A program made the position numbers and the translations under genes. Source: Buddleja alternifolia (lineage: Eukaryota > Streptophyta > Magnoliopsida > Lamiales > Scrophulariaceae). From it: a DNA stretch of 64,000 nt. The notes beneath the pieces are model-generated. The model saw only the letters and a list, made by a program, of their open reading frames with translations. It had not been told where the DNA came from and searched no databases. Where the stretch lies: positions 11,194,046 to 11,258,045 of the forward strand of contig CM033393.1 of the NCBI GenBank assembly GCA_019426215.1, in the 5' to 3' direction. Each line of letters begins with the position of its first letter. Positions within the stretch are counted from its first letter, which is position 1. Positions 30,338 to 41,174 of this stretch are shown in pieces.

Positions 30338-31154
30338 GAATAGACTTGGTAAGATAGCAAGCATATGATGATCAAGCATATGATTGGAATAAAAGCATAA
30401 AATTAACACACAAAGCAATAGTAGAATTAATACAAAAAATCACTTCATATATATTGACTCATAAATTTGGCCTTCACATGGGCTTAGTTCTACAAAATTA
30501 GTTCATCATCAATAACTTAAGAAGATCTAAAACAATCATATACATAGTTATGAACATAAAAATGCAATGAAAGCAAGTAAAACTCCCTAAAGCTTGGTTG
30601 ATGATGAATCCTTGCTTGGAACTTCAATCTCTAGATCAATTCCCCTTTTTCTCCTTCAAAGAGTGATGAAAAGTTGGCTTAAATCTCAGAAAATGATCTC
30701 CAAGATCCAAAATCCGAACCCCCTTCATGTGTTGAGAATTTGGCTTTATAGGTTCAAAAACGGTTATAGCGGCGCCTAGGCGTGTGTAGATCGGCACCTA
30801 GGCGCAACCTACATGTCAGAGCTGGCTTGGGGAAAAAGTCAGAGAGCGCCCAGGCGTGGGGAAACTGGTGCTCGGCCGCGGAAAGTACGGCGCCGTTATT
30901 TGAACATAGCTTCTTCTATTCAGTATCCGGTGCCTGGGCGTGGTTGAGGTGGCGCCTGGGCGCGGGTATGCGAACCACTTTCCTTTAGTTCATTTGACAC
31001 GTCGTCTTTTTGCCCTTTTCTTCGGTTGCATCCATTTAAGACCTGAAATCACTTAACGCACGGATTAAACGCACATGTGACAAGATTTAGGCAATAAATG
31101 AATCTAAAATATAAACACAATGGGCTTAAAAACACATACAAATGACTCCTATCA
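30338..31154 (-). mobile_element. Partial 5' LTR of the Athila-like tandem
   Basis: Equals about 6110-6944 of the middle LTR. The outer end (CTATCA, 31154) is intact and borders foreign sequence (TCGGG). The inner 540 bp and the primer site were lost in the deletion joining 30335/30338. TATA box (minus) at 30744-30752; palindromes at about 30770-30965. Confidence 0.75.
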
Positions 31155-31948
31155 TCGGGTACCTTATTATGCGGTACATGATCATGTCTTGTGAGCATCC
31201 TTCCAAGAATCTTCCTTATGCCATGCTACTAACTCACTTTCTTCAATATGAGGGAATCTGTCTTCCGGATGCTTGGAATGAAGCTCCCTCTGACTACAAA
31301 ATGGTTGATACGCACTATCTTCATAAAATTCATCTTGACATCTCTGAAAGAAGTGAGTGGTTCAAAACCACCGATAAAAGTCGTATTCATCCTCCAAGGC
31401 GTCCAAGTGCTCGTCAAGCTGCTGCTCGTCTAGCCTCTGGTTCCATTTCTGATGACTTGGCTACCGATGGTTCTCATTCTGCTCTTGGCCTAAGTTCCAC
31501 CAGTTTCAATCCTGATATCTCTTTGTTTATCCACTTTGTTTGTTCCAAACTCAAGGGTGCCCTTGCCACTCTCAAGAAACTGGAAAAGAAAGTGAGGAAG
31601 CTCCCCTCCTAGACCTTTTTGATGATGAAAGGTGAGAAGTAATAGTGTTATGAAGTGACAATATTAATGTTTTGTGGTTGCTGCTCAGTAATGCTCTGTT
31701 AAAACTTCACAGTCTTATGGGTGGTTTATGTTTCTTTTGTCATGTAAACAAATGCTCCACTTTGTTGATCTTATATGCATTTCTATGATTATCTGGTTGC
31801 TCTAATGTCCTTGGTAGTACCATTCTTTTTTCTATCTGGTTCTAACATACAGGGGGAGAACATCTGTTCCGGGGAAGTTCTGGGTACTATCTTTCTTATC
31901 TCTTCTCTACCTTTTTCGATACCTTGTCATCATCAAAAAGAAGGAGAT
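31155..31948 (+). pseudogene. 3' coding and untranslated end of an older copia-type element (C2)
   Basis: An ORF (coding to TAG at about 31612) reads NLPYAMLLTHFLQYEGICLP and ends in a basic coiled-coil-like tail (LKKLEKKVRKL). The LPYAMLLT pattern occurs in the third ORF of plant retroelements; no function is assigned. The Athila tandem cuts it at 31154. 31613-31948 is untranslated and ends in a purine tract (31936-31947), next to the LTR start at 31949. Confidence 0.5.
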
Positions 31949-33106
31949 TGTTGACCTTTATGGAAAGCAATCAGACTAATTTTGATAATGACAAGGAAAT
32001 CTCATTTTAACATAATTATCCTTGCCTTTCCTTTTACGCAGATTGCTCATTCAAAGAAAATGGCATTCAATGTTTTCTCCAAAAGGGAAACATATCATCA
32101 AATCTGCCATCTCTTATAAAGAGAAGTAAATCAATCCTGTCTCCTTTAATTAATTAAATTTTTTCATTAAAATTGGAAAGTATTTGTTAGACTTAAAACG
32201 GGAAAGAGCCATTTCACATCAGTTGTATTCTCTCTCATCTCTTCTATAAATGCAGAAGATAATCCTTCTCAAGGATTAACGAATTTTCTGATGTATTCTT
32301 AAGCTTACACTCATTACATGTAATTCTTCTTGTTAGGTATAATCTTCTATTTCGGTGAGGAAGAAAAAGTACCAGTCGCTGCTTCAGAGGTCCACTTATC
32401 AAACACGAGTGATTAGCGAGGAGTTTCTAGAGTCAAGTTTGTTTTGTAATCCATATTAGAGTAGTTGTGTGGAAATTCCATCTGGTTCCACACCTAGTCT
32501 CTAAGATCTTTTGAGCGTTACTCAAATCCTCATATCGAGTGTGTTCGTTATTTCTCTTTGGGATAAATGCAAAAAATCCCCCTCTGTTAATGCGAAATTG
32601 CAAAAAACAATAGGCTAAACACCACCATGTGTTATTCAAAAGTCTGCAAAAAGTCACTTTTTATTAAAAAGATAGAAAGAAATATGTGTTATTTGGGTGA
32701 AATAACACTATTTGACCTTTTATTTTGTTTGGAGAGTGTATAAATGACAAAGCAGCATGTCACTAAATGTGAAAAACATGAAAAACAGACTCATTTTTTT
32801 TTTCAACAAGTGGCTTTTTGCAGACTTTTGAATAACACATGGTGGTGTTTAGCCTATTTCGTTAACATTGGTGTTTTTTTTGCAATTTCGCATTAACACA
32901 AGGGGATTTTTTGCAATTATCCCTTTCTTTTTAGATAACATTAGTTGTTTTTCAGTTTTCTTCAAGATTTTGTCTTGGAAGTTATATGTTCCACCTTTTA
33001 TCATTCAATAAACAATATTATTCAGTTTTTAATTTTGGTACTTATTAATCCGTTGTCAAAATTTTGAATACCTAATCCCCCCCTCTTTGGCAATTCTTGA
33101 GTTACA
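31949..33106 (+). repeat. 3' LTR of element C2, holding a MITE
   Basis: Starts TGTTGACCTTTATGG after the AAAAAGAAGGAGAT purine tract, and ends around GAGTTACA (33106), about 30 bases after a CCCCCCC run, as in the Sirevirus LTRs here. Without the MITE it is about 785 bp. The right end is my estimate. The partner LTR is outside the window. Confidence 0.6.
32560..32923. mobile_element. Mutator-like MITE, 364 bp, with about 115-bp inverted repeats
   Basis: Begins GGGATAAATGCAAAAAATCC and ends with the inverse (GGATTTTTTGCAATTATCCC). The inverted repeats extend about 115 bp on each side with one indel of about 16 bases, including GGCTAAACACCACCATGTG. Flanks TTTCTCTTT (32551-32559) and TTTCTTTTT (32924-32932) match at 8 of 9, a 9-bp target duplication as made by Mutator-type transposases. 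No coding capacity. It is inserted in the C2 LTR. Confidence 0.88.
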
Positions 33107-33447
33107 AAATCAGTATATATTTTCACAGCCTTAGCTACTCCTAGTGATCAATCACCATGTTCTTTCATTTAACGCCACCACATTCCTATTATTAAACTAA
33201 TGAAATACGTTATAATTCATTCTAATTTTGAACTTTTAGATGAAAAAGTCATTACAAATTCTTAAAATGAAAAGCATGCAGTAATCTTGAATCTCAGGTT
33301 ATACTTTTAAAAACTTTGCCTTTACTACTGGATAAAATTCATTTGTTGCTTATGACTATTATATAAATCTCGTATAATTTTTTAACTAATGAATAATATA
33401 TTTTTACTGTGGTTCACCTAATTGTATTCAACTACAAAATTCGCAGA
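33107..33447. other. AT-rich stretch, nothing recognised
   Basis: Between the C2 LTR and the FAR1-like fragment. Possibly intron or flank of that fragment; no ORF or repeat stands out. Confidence 0.4.
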
Positions 33448-33831
33448 TGATTTCTTGGATGAAATTGTACCATCATCATTACTCCCGGATAATCAAGAAA
33501 TGGATGAAAATCTATAAGAACTGATGTGGATCCTATGAAGCAGTATATGAATTTTACCAACAATACGCTATCAAGAAGGGATTCGGTGTTACGTAACAAA
33601 GATCTGAACCTGGAGACTTCGGGTTATTGAAATCATTCAGTTAATGTTGTTGCAAGTTAGATAATCCTAGACATACTGCACTAAATGATTTTCAAAAGAA
33701 ACCATCTACCAAAACTAATTGCATGGCTAGGATAAAAGCAAGACTAAGTGATGATGCAGTATATTTCTTGTCGGTTGTGGTGTTAGACCATAATCATGAA
33801 CTTAATCCATCTATATCATGCATGTTTAGAG
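33448..33831 (+). pseudogene. FAR1/FRS-type DNA-binding domain fragment (broken)
   Basis: Pieces in changing frames spell a FAR1-type domain: an acidic N-terminal part (DEIVPSSLLPDNQEMDENL), then YEAVYEFYQQYAIKKGFGV, a Cys (CCKLDN), KTNCMARIKARLSDDAVYF with the second Cys, and VVLDHNHELNPS with the two His. This is the C-C-H-H zinc-binding pattern of FHY3/FAR1 and FRS proteins, which are transposase-derived transcription factors of light signalling. At least four stops and two frame changes lie within 380 bp. The Sirevirus M1 LTR (33832) truncates it. It may be a dead FRS gene or part of a Mutator-like transposase, which can share the domain. Confidence 0.65.
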
Positions 33832-34154
33832 TGGTGGTCCCAAGTGGCATACGAAAGGGTCTAGAAGGGGGGGGGGGTGTTGAATAGACCCTAAAGTCTT
33901 TTTCGACTTCAAAAATTTCGTATCACTTTAAAGGTTTGAACGCTTGAATAACTGAGTGCTTGGGTCAGACGCTTCAGGAAAGTTAACTTAGACTTAGTGA
34001 TTTTAGCAGTTTACCAAAGTAGGGCAACGCTTAGATTGCTTAATCAGGGTTAGCACAGCGGAAATGAGTTTTAGCGTTCTTTTAGTTAATTTAATCGCTT
34101 TGCACTTTAACTTGTCTCTTTCAAAGATAAATGATGTAATAAAAAGAATAAGAC
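33832..34154 (-). repeat. M1 3' LTR, outer R-U5 end (first fragment)
   Basis: Reverse complement of the LTR end: TGGTGGTCCCAAGTGGC, followed by an 11-G run. It ends in AAGAC, the target duplication of P1. Confidence 0.85.
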
Positions 34155-35675
34155 TGTTAGGAATTTCATGTTAGATGTTTTGATGATGACAATTAGGACC
34201 TTTATTAGACCCCAAAATTATGTAATTTTGTTTTTCAGCTTTGAAGTGTTAGATTTGTAATAGGCTTTGTTTTATATTTGTTCTAGATTGTTAGGCTAAG
34301 TAGTCTTAGGCTAAGCGTCTGATAATTTTTGAGTGAGTTTATCAGTGATAAAGTTCGAAGACTCAAGCGCCTGATTTCTGAATGAAGATAAAGTCTCCAA
34401 GCGTCCAAATTGACCAGCTATATCAAGCGTTACCTTATAGGACAGAAGTAATTTCACCTGAATTTATTTCTAAGTTCAGAAGGAGTTTTAATGCAAATAC
34501 TCTCAAAGCATTAAATTCCAACGGGTATTTAATTCAAATGCATTAAATGCTGATAAGAGCATTAAATGTGATAAGCACTTTCAGATGTACGGAGAAGCCA
34601 CCCTATTGGACTGTCAACTATTCAAAGACTGCAGCACCAACTTTTGTGCAGCAGATTTTCAGGAAAAAGGACAAAAGTTGTTCACTCGCGAAAGTGAGAG
34701 ACACGCGCCCTTGCATGTGTCAAACGGACACTTTTTTCAAGAATGCCTATAAATAGGACTTCAACAACAAGCCAAAGATAGAGAACAATTATCAAGTCGA
34801 ATTGCTGTTGCATTGAAGTCTCAGTCCTTACAATCTCAGAAAAGCCAAACTTTCAAGAAATTATTCTCTTTGCTTTTCTTCAAATCTTGAGACAGTCAAC
34901 CCAATATCTCAAACATTCTTTTCGAAGAAACTACATTACTACTGAGATATTTCCAGTTGTTTGAACTTCATCAAAATCAAACAAACCCTTTTAGAAAAAC
35001 CCCTATCCAAGCCTCGCGATCTGTGTGAAGTCGAAGTTGGATACTTGCCATATTTCTGGGTGAAAGAAGCAAGGGGATTGAAGTGATTTGGAGCAGAAAT
35101 CTGTGTGATCAAGGAGCTCAAGTCATCGACATCCATCTCTCCCTAATTTGTAGAAGATTCTGTGTGATTCTTTGAGAATCATTTTAGTGGATTGCCTCCA
35201 AGTGTTCGAGGAGAAGAAGGACGTAGTTGGGATTACACCACCCAACGAACCTTACAAATATTTTTTCATTTACTTTTCAGTCAATTCTTTTAACTATCAT
35301 ATCATTGCATAAACTGATTAAGTAAAACACAATCAAAATCTAAGCAACTAAGAAATTTCTTGTGACGCTAAAGCTTTTAAAAGAAAACTACAAAAATCAT
35401 TCCGCTGTGCTAACACTGATCAAAGAAGTGAACGCTCAAACCTACTCGGTTATAGTATTCAATTCTTGAAATCTAAATTAACTTTATAAAAATAGTCTTC
35501 GTTAGACGCTTCACCAAAGTGCCTATATTTTAAGTGAACTCTTAAGTCAAGCGTTAGACAATTCAAGCGTCCAAAAACCATTTTAGTACGAAATCTTTTG
35601 AAGTCGAAAAAGACTTCAGGGTCTATTCAACCCCCCCCCCCTCTAGACCCTTTCGTGTGCCACTTGGGACCAACA
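34155..35675 (+). repeat. P1 5' LTR
   Basis: TGTTAGGAATTTCATG to GGGACCAACA, 1521 bp. TATAAATA at 34748-34755. A C-run precedes the end (35631-35641). At least six AAGCGT/ACGCTT motifs. Confidence 0.9.
34748..34755 (+). promoter_or_regulatory. TATA box of the P1 5' LTR
   Basis: TATAAATA, repeated in the 3' LTR at 46798-46805. M2 (55036-55043, minus) and M1 (48291-48298, minus) have the same box, so the start of transcription is conserved between subfamilies. Confidence 0.65.
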
Positions 35676-35677
35676 AG

Positions 35678-35689
35678 TGGTATCAGAGC
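35678..35689 (+). other. P1 primer-binding site, initiator tRNA-Met
   Basis: TGGTATCAGAGC, two bases after the LTR end. Confidence 0.9.
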
Positions 35690-35775
35690 GGTTAAAATTA
35701 AAATTTTAAAATTTCCAAGCATAACTGCTTGTTTAGATCCTTTTTCAAAATCTAATTGCTTTTAAAATTTTCGAT

Positions 35776-37975
35776 ATGGCATTTGCTAAAGTTCCCAAAC
35801 TAACTGAATCAAATTTTGACACATGGAAAGTCAAAGCATTTACATATCTCTGTTCATGTGATGATGACATGTGTGATATTATTTCAGATGGGCCAATCAA
35901 AATATATAAAGTTATCACAAGAACGCCTGGAGCCACGGAAGAAACTCCCGATGCTTACGTTGAGAAACCAAAACAAGAATGGTCTCCAGATGAGCGTCGA
36001 AGAGCTAATTTGGACAATGTTGGTCGTAACGCTCTATATACGGCTATTGGTGATAATGACAACTTATTCAACAAGATCAAGTATTGCAAAACCACTAAAG
36101 AAATATGGGATAAGTTGGCTACAATTTGTGGTGGTTCAACTCAGATCAAAGAAAACAAACTTTCCATTGCCAAGGAAAAGTTTAACGGATTTAAGATGCT
36201 ACCCAATGAAACGTTAGCAATTAGATATAAGATTTACAGCTCTAGTTACAGAACTTACATCGTTGGGAATGGATTTAAAGAATCGAGAAATGGTGGTTAA
36301 GATCTTTAGAAGTTTACCAAGTAAATTCTTGATGAAGACAACCGCTATGAGAGAATCAAATATGCTGGATCTCCTAACTCCAGAAGACGCCTTTTCAGAG
36401 CTCAAGGCATTTGAGTTCGAGTTGAATTCTGCTAGTGATGTTGTGAGTAGTTCGGTGATTGAATCTGGAGCGCTTATAACATCAATCAAAGACAAATCGA
36501 GGAATAAAGGAAAGAATTTAGATATCACAGAAGAAGAGGAATTAGCTCTGCTGAATAGATTCAGGAAGTTCTTGAGATATGAAAAGAAAGGAAAAGGATT
36601 TAATAATCAAGGACAAAGTTCATATCAAGCACCTTCTCCGATGCAACAACAGCTTCATGCGCCTTAGTATTCCGTTCCTTCACCCCAAGCGCCTATTCAG
36701 TACCAGGCGTCTACTCAAAATCTCCCAGCTCCAGTGGTCTCAAAACCACATATTGCAAGGTTAACAAATTAACAAAAGATGAAAACTAATCTTTGTTACA
36801 ATTGCAGGAAACCAGGGCACTACCAGGTAAACTGCCCTTATCCAAACGTATCCAAGCCCTCAAGGCAGGATTACTTGGATAGAAACCAATTCAGGAGCAA
36901 CCTTCGTCAACAAGGTTTGCTAGCGGAATCAGAACCAGCATCCGCACCTGAAGATTTAGAATCATCAGAAGAAAGTAGCGACGATGATGAGCCATTAGAT
37001 GACTCAGCGCTCATATGTCTCATGGCCAGAGATGATGAAGCGTCTCTTGAGGTAATCAATGAATTGTCTATTCCTCTTTCTTATGATGAATTACTTGACA
37101 AAGTCAAAGAATACTACAATGAATGTCAAGAAGCCGCCAAAATATATCAAAATGATCTCGCTATTATCTCATCACTCACAAGAGATAAAGTGACGCTCAA
37201 AGCAGAGTTGCGAGTTCAGCAACAGTGCATTGAGAAGAACCAATCGCTTGAGAGTGAAATCATTCAATTAAAAAGCGATCTTGATATAATAGTCAAGAGA
37301 GAAGCTGATCTGATCGCTAGACTTGCTAAATCATAGCAGCTCATCTCATCATTATCAAAAGCTTCTAGAAAGTTGGATAATGTGACTGAAGTAACTATAT
37401 TATTTGGTGAGAAGACCGGTTTAGGATGCGATAAACTCGGTAAACAATCCAATCAATCTAATGTTACGGCAAATAACAAAAGAAAGGGTGTTATCTTTGT
37501 TGAAAAAGGTTCACAAGGTCAAACTCAAAATGAACCCAGTGACAATGGTAAGAGGCCAAATGAGAAAGTCAAAGCTAACTCAGGCAAGGGTAAGGCTAAG
37601 GCAAATGATTCACAAAGACAGGTTTATCCAAACGCTAAAAAGGCTAAAGATAAGACTGACCATTGTGAATCAAGCGCTAAGCGTCTAGCACCAAAAGTGC
37701 AACCCAAGCCAGCGCCAAGGAAATACCAGCGTCAATATCCAAGACAGTCAAGATCATATTATCGATACTTTGATGATTATGAATATGACTATCATTATAA
37801 TCGAGGATATTATTATACACCCAAAAAGCACACACAACACGTTGTGAAACCCAAAAAGGCCAGTATTCCTACAATGAAGACTAGGCAAATATGGGTTCCT
37901 AAAGTTCTAATTCAAACTAACAAAGTTGCTAATGTTAAAGGACCCAAGCCACAATGGGTACCTGAACAGAAATAG
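35776..37975 (+). pseudogene. P1 gag with CCHC knuckle (broken)
   Basis: Starts MAFAKVPKLTESNFDTWK at 35776, the conserved gag N-terminus. It contains CKTTKEIWDKLATICGG and a helical middle. A one-base indel near 36230 shifts the frame, and reading goes on from about 36232 to TAG 36665. A CCHC knuckle (CYNCRKPGHYQVNC) lies at about 36793-36834. A further in-frame TAG is at 37334. The tail (37373-37975) is rich in Lys, Gln and Tyr (YYRYFDDYEYDYHY) and ends at TAG 37973. Gag makes the particle shell and binds RNA. Confidence 0.85.
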
Positions 37976-37989
37976 AACTTCCCTTTTGG

Positions 37990-38640
37990 TTGCAGGTACC
38001 TAGAGCTAGAGCCGATACATCTGTATGGTACTTTGATAGTGGATCGTCAAGGCACATGACTGGTTCTAAAGATCTTCTGATCAACTATCAAGATGCCAAT
38101 GGTCCTCAGGTTGTATTTGGTGACAACTCCAAAGGTATAGGTACTGTGCATAGGGGGAACATCATGATAAGTGATGTTTATTATGTTGAGGGTCTGAAGC
38201 ACAATTTATTAAGCATAAATCAATTTTGTGATAAAGGCTTTGAAGTCATATTCTCAAGTAACTGTTGTTATATAAACGACGCTAAGACTAAGTCTACTAA
38301 ATTGAAAGGAAAAAGAACTAACAACGTATATTTGGTAGATTGGGGTTCAACATTTGATAACAACCCAACATGTTTTGTTACTAAAAATGAATCTAAAATG
38401 GGGTGGTTATGGCATAGAAAAATGAATCACCTCAACTTCAAAACAATCTCTCAGCTTATAAGTCAAAATCTTGTAGAGGGATTACCAAATGGACCATTTC
38501 ATAAGGATCGCATTTGTGACGCTTGTCAAATGGGTAAACAAGTTAAATCATCGTTTAAGAAAAACGTCATCTATCTACCTGTAGAATACTTGAACTACTT
38601 CACATGGATTTGTTTGGACCTGTTCAAACGATCAGTGTAA
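37990..38640 (+). pseudogene. P1 protease and GAG-pre-integrase
   Basis: Protease active site YFDSGSSRHMTG (about 38026-38061) with intact Asp-Ser-Gly, and a LKHNLLSINQFCDKG region. The GAG-pre-integrase domain follows at about 38398 (MGWLWHRKMNHLNFKTI) with zinc-type residues H...H...C-x2-C (RICDACQMGKQ). The frame differs from gag and begins 15 bases after gag's stop. A one-base loss near 38560-38575 (compare M2) breaks it before the integrase core. Confidence 0.85.
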
Positions 38641-39290
38641 GCGGTAAAAAATATACTTTGGTGATAGTAGACGATTTCTCTCGATTTACTTGGGTGGAAT
38701 TTCTTTCATCCAAAGATGAAACATGTGACAAGTTAACAACGCTTATTCGGCAACTTCAAATATTGAAAAATCTTAAGGTTGCAAGAATAAGAAGCGATCA
38801 CGGTACTGAGTTTACTAACAAGATTGTTGAGAAGTTTTGTGCAGAAAATGGAATACATCATGAGTATTCAGCTCCCAGAACTCCCCAACAAAATGGTAAT
38901 GCTGAGCGCCGAAACCGAACGCTTAAGGAAGCTCCAAGCTCGCTCCTAGGTTTTGGGCTGAAGCAATCAACACTGCCTGTTACACTCAAAACCGTTGCAT
39001 GATCAACAAACAGCATGGGAAAACTCCATATGAATTGTGGAAGGGATGTAAGCCAAATGTTTCATATGTTCACGTCTTTGGTTCTAAGTGCTTTATTCAT
39101 AATAATGGATCCCAAAGCCTAAAGACTTTTGATCCTAAAGCGGATGAGGGAATCTTTCTAGGCTACGCCAAGAATGGAAAGAATTTTCGCATCCTCAATA
39201 AGATCAAATCGAAGGTTGAGAAATCTATTCATGTTGTTTTTGATGATGCTAACCAGGAACTGAGTAAGGTTAATATGAATGATGTAGGAG
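38604..39290 (+). pseudogene. P1 integrase (broken)
   Basis: The core has MDLFGPVQTISVSGKKY (first Asp, about 38607), RIRSDHGTEF (second Asp) and NGNAERRNRTL (Glu, about 38908). About 22 bases seen in M2 are missing near 38930, shifting the frame; reading resumes at 38999 ([16 protein letters not shown]) with [11 protein letters not shown] and FLGYAKNGK. The DDE residues survive, but the protein cannot be made in one piece. Confidence 0.85.
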
Positions 39291-40600
39291 TTGAAGATCT
39301 ATGTCATCAAGCGTCTAAGATTACTATTGATGAAGATACTAACGACGATGATGAGATCTCAGTGCCACCTCCTAAGATTACTCGTGATATTACTCTAAAT
39401 AATCATGTAAGAAATATTGATGGTCATGAAGAGAGTGATCATCAAGAGCACACAGGGAATTGTGAACTTGGAGCGCCTACACAAGAAGGTAGTCAAGCGT
39501 ATGATCCTCAAGCGCCTGTTCAACCCCTTAACCCCTTCCAACCAGACAGACTATGGCTACGTGATCATCCACCTGAGCATATTATTGGAGATATTGAAGC
39601 GCCTGTTAGGACTAGAGCCGCTTCGTTCAACGAGGCTATGTTCGCAAGCTTTCTATCTCAAATGGAACCTAAGAAAGTGGATGAAGCGCTAAGCGACCCA
39701 AGCTGGATTGAAGCTATGCAAGTAGAGCTTAATCAGTTTGAACGAAATAAGGTTTGGATGCTTGTACCAAGGCCAACTCACCAAGGAGTTATTGGAACTA
39801 GATGGGTATATAGAAAAAAGATGGATGAGAACGACATTGTGATAAGAAACAAAGCCAGACTCATAGCTCAAGGATATTGCCAAGAGGAGGGTATTGACTT
39901 TGATGAGACATACGCTCCTGTCGCTCGTCTTGAAGCAATCCGCATGTTTCTAGCGTATGTTGCGTTCAACAAGTTCATGGTGTATCAAATGGCCGTGAAG
40001 AGTGCCTTCCTAAATGGTAAACTCCAAGAAGAAGTATATGTGGAGCAACCACCAGGATTCATCAACAATCATGGTAAGGGTATGGTTTACAAGCTTGACA
40101 AAGCACTTTATGGGCTTAAGCAAGCACCTCGAGCATGGTATGACACTCTCTCTATCTTTGTTATTGGTAAAAGCTTTTCAAAAGGCAGCGTTGATACAAC
40201 ATTATTTAAAATTACCACTAACGAAGATATTCTCTTAGTCCAAATTTATGTTGATGATATTATATTTGGTTCTACTAACAAGCGTCTGTGTGAGAAATTT
40301 TCGAAAGTGATGCAAGAACAATTTGCAATGAGCATGATGGGTGAATTAACTTTCTTCTTAGGATTAATACAAGTTAAACAACTCCCTAATGGAATATTTA
40401 TTAACTAAGCTAAATATACAAGAGATATGATTAAGAAATTTGGTATGGAAAATGCATCATATTCAAAAATTCCAATGAGCCAAACACTTAAGCTAGATCA
40501 AGATGAAAGTGGAAAGAAAGTTGATATTACCAATTATAGAGGTATCATCGGTTCACTTCTTTATCTTACTGCCAGTAGACCTGATATTATGATTTCAAGC
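39291..40600 (+). pseudogene. P1 reverse transcriptase, motif A Asp changed to Ala
   Basis: Linker to about 39650, then [64 protein letters not shown] and the YVDD box at 40247-40258. In motif A the catalytic Asp is Ala (GCC at 39992-39994); M2 has Asp there (62182-62184). A TAA at 40406 replaces a CAA codon kept in M2, and about 23 bases are missing near 40590. The enzyme is doubly dead. Confidence 0.9.
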
Positions 40601-41174
40601 TGATCCTAAAGAGTCACACTTTATTGCCGCCAAGAAGATCCTTAAATACGTTAAAGGCACACAGAATGTGGGCTTATGGTATCCTAGGGATTCTCCTTTT
40701 GAACTAATTGGTTACTCAGATGCAGATTTTGCAGGTTTCAAAATAGATCGTAAAAGCACTAGTGGTACTTGTCAATTTCTAGGTGATAGGTTAGTTTCAT
40801 AGCATAGCAAGAAACAACAATCCATAGCTACCTCTACAGCCGAAGCTGAATATGTAGCTGCAGGAAGTTGTTGTGCACAAGTATTATGGATGAGGCAACA
40901 ACTTAGAGATTATGGAATAATCCTAGGTCCAACCCCCATCCATTGTGATAACCAAAGCGCTCTAGCCATGACTCAAAACCCCGTTCTTCATTCCAGAACC
41001 AAACACATTGACATTAGATACCATTTTCTTCGTGACCACGTTCAAAAGAAAGATATCTTCGTGCACTTCATTGGAACTGACAAACAATTGGCAGATATCT
41101 TCACCAAAGCACTCAACGAACAACGTTTTCTCACTTTGAGAAGTGAATTAGGTATGATTGATTTAAACGCTTAA
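40601..41174 (+). pseudogene. P1 RNase H (one stop)
   Basis: Reads GYSDADFAGFKIDRKSTSG, then TAG at 40800 where M2 has Trp, then STAEAEYVAAGSCC, IHCDNQSALAM, HSRTKHIDIRYHF and DIFTKAL, ending TAA after LGMIDLNA. It degrades the RNA strand of RNA-DNA hybrids. Catalytic acidic residues are present. Confidence 0.88.

Noticed and set aside
32433..32657. Minus-strand 74-codon ORF
   Set aside because: Runs into a MITE arm; no domain.
34547..34756. Sense ORF of about 69 codons upstream of the LTR TATA box, also at 46618-46806 and 55035-55244
   Set aside because: It lies in U3 before the presumed transcription start; kept only because the LTRs are close copies.
34939..35136. 65-codon antisense ORF in the Sirevirus LTR, also at 46989-47186 and 54651-54848
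   Set aside because: The LTRs are nearly identical there, so the shared ORF carries little weight; M1's diverged LTR has a different-length frame (47850-48209) with only partial likeness. No promoter on that strand was seen.
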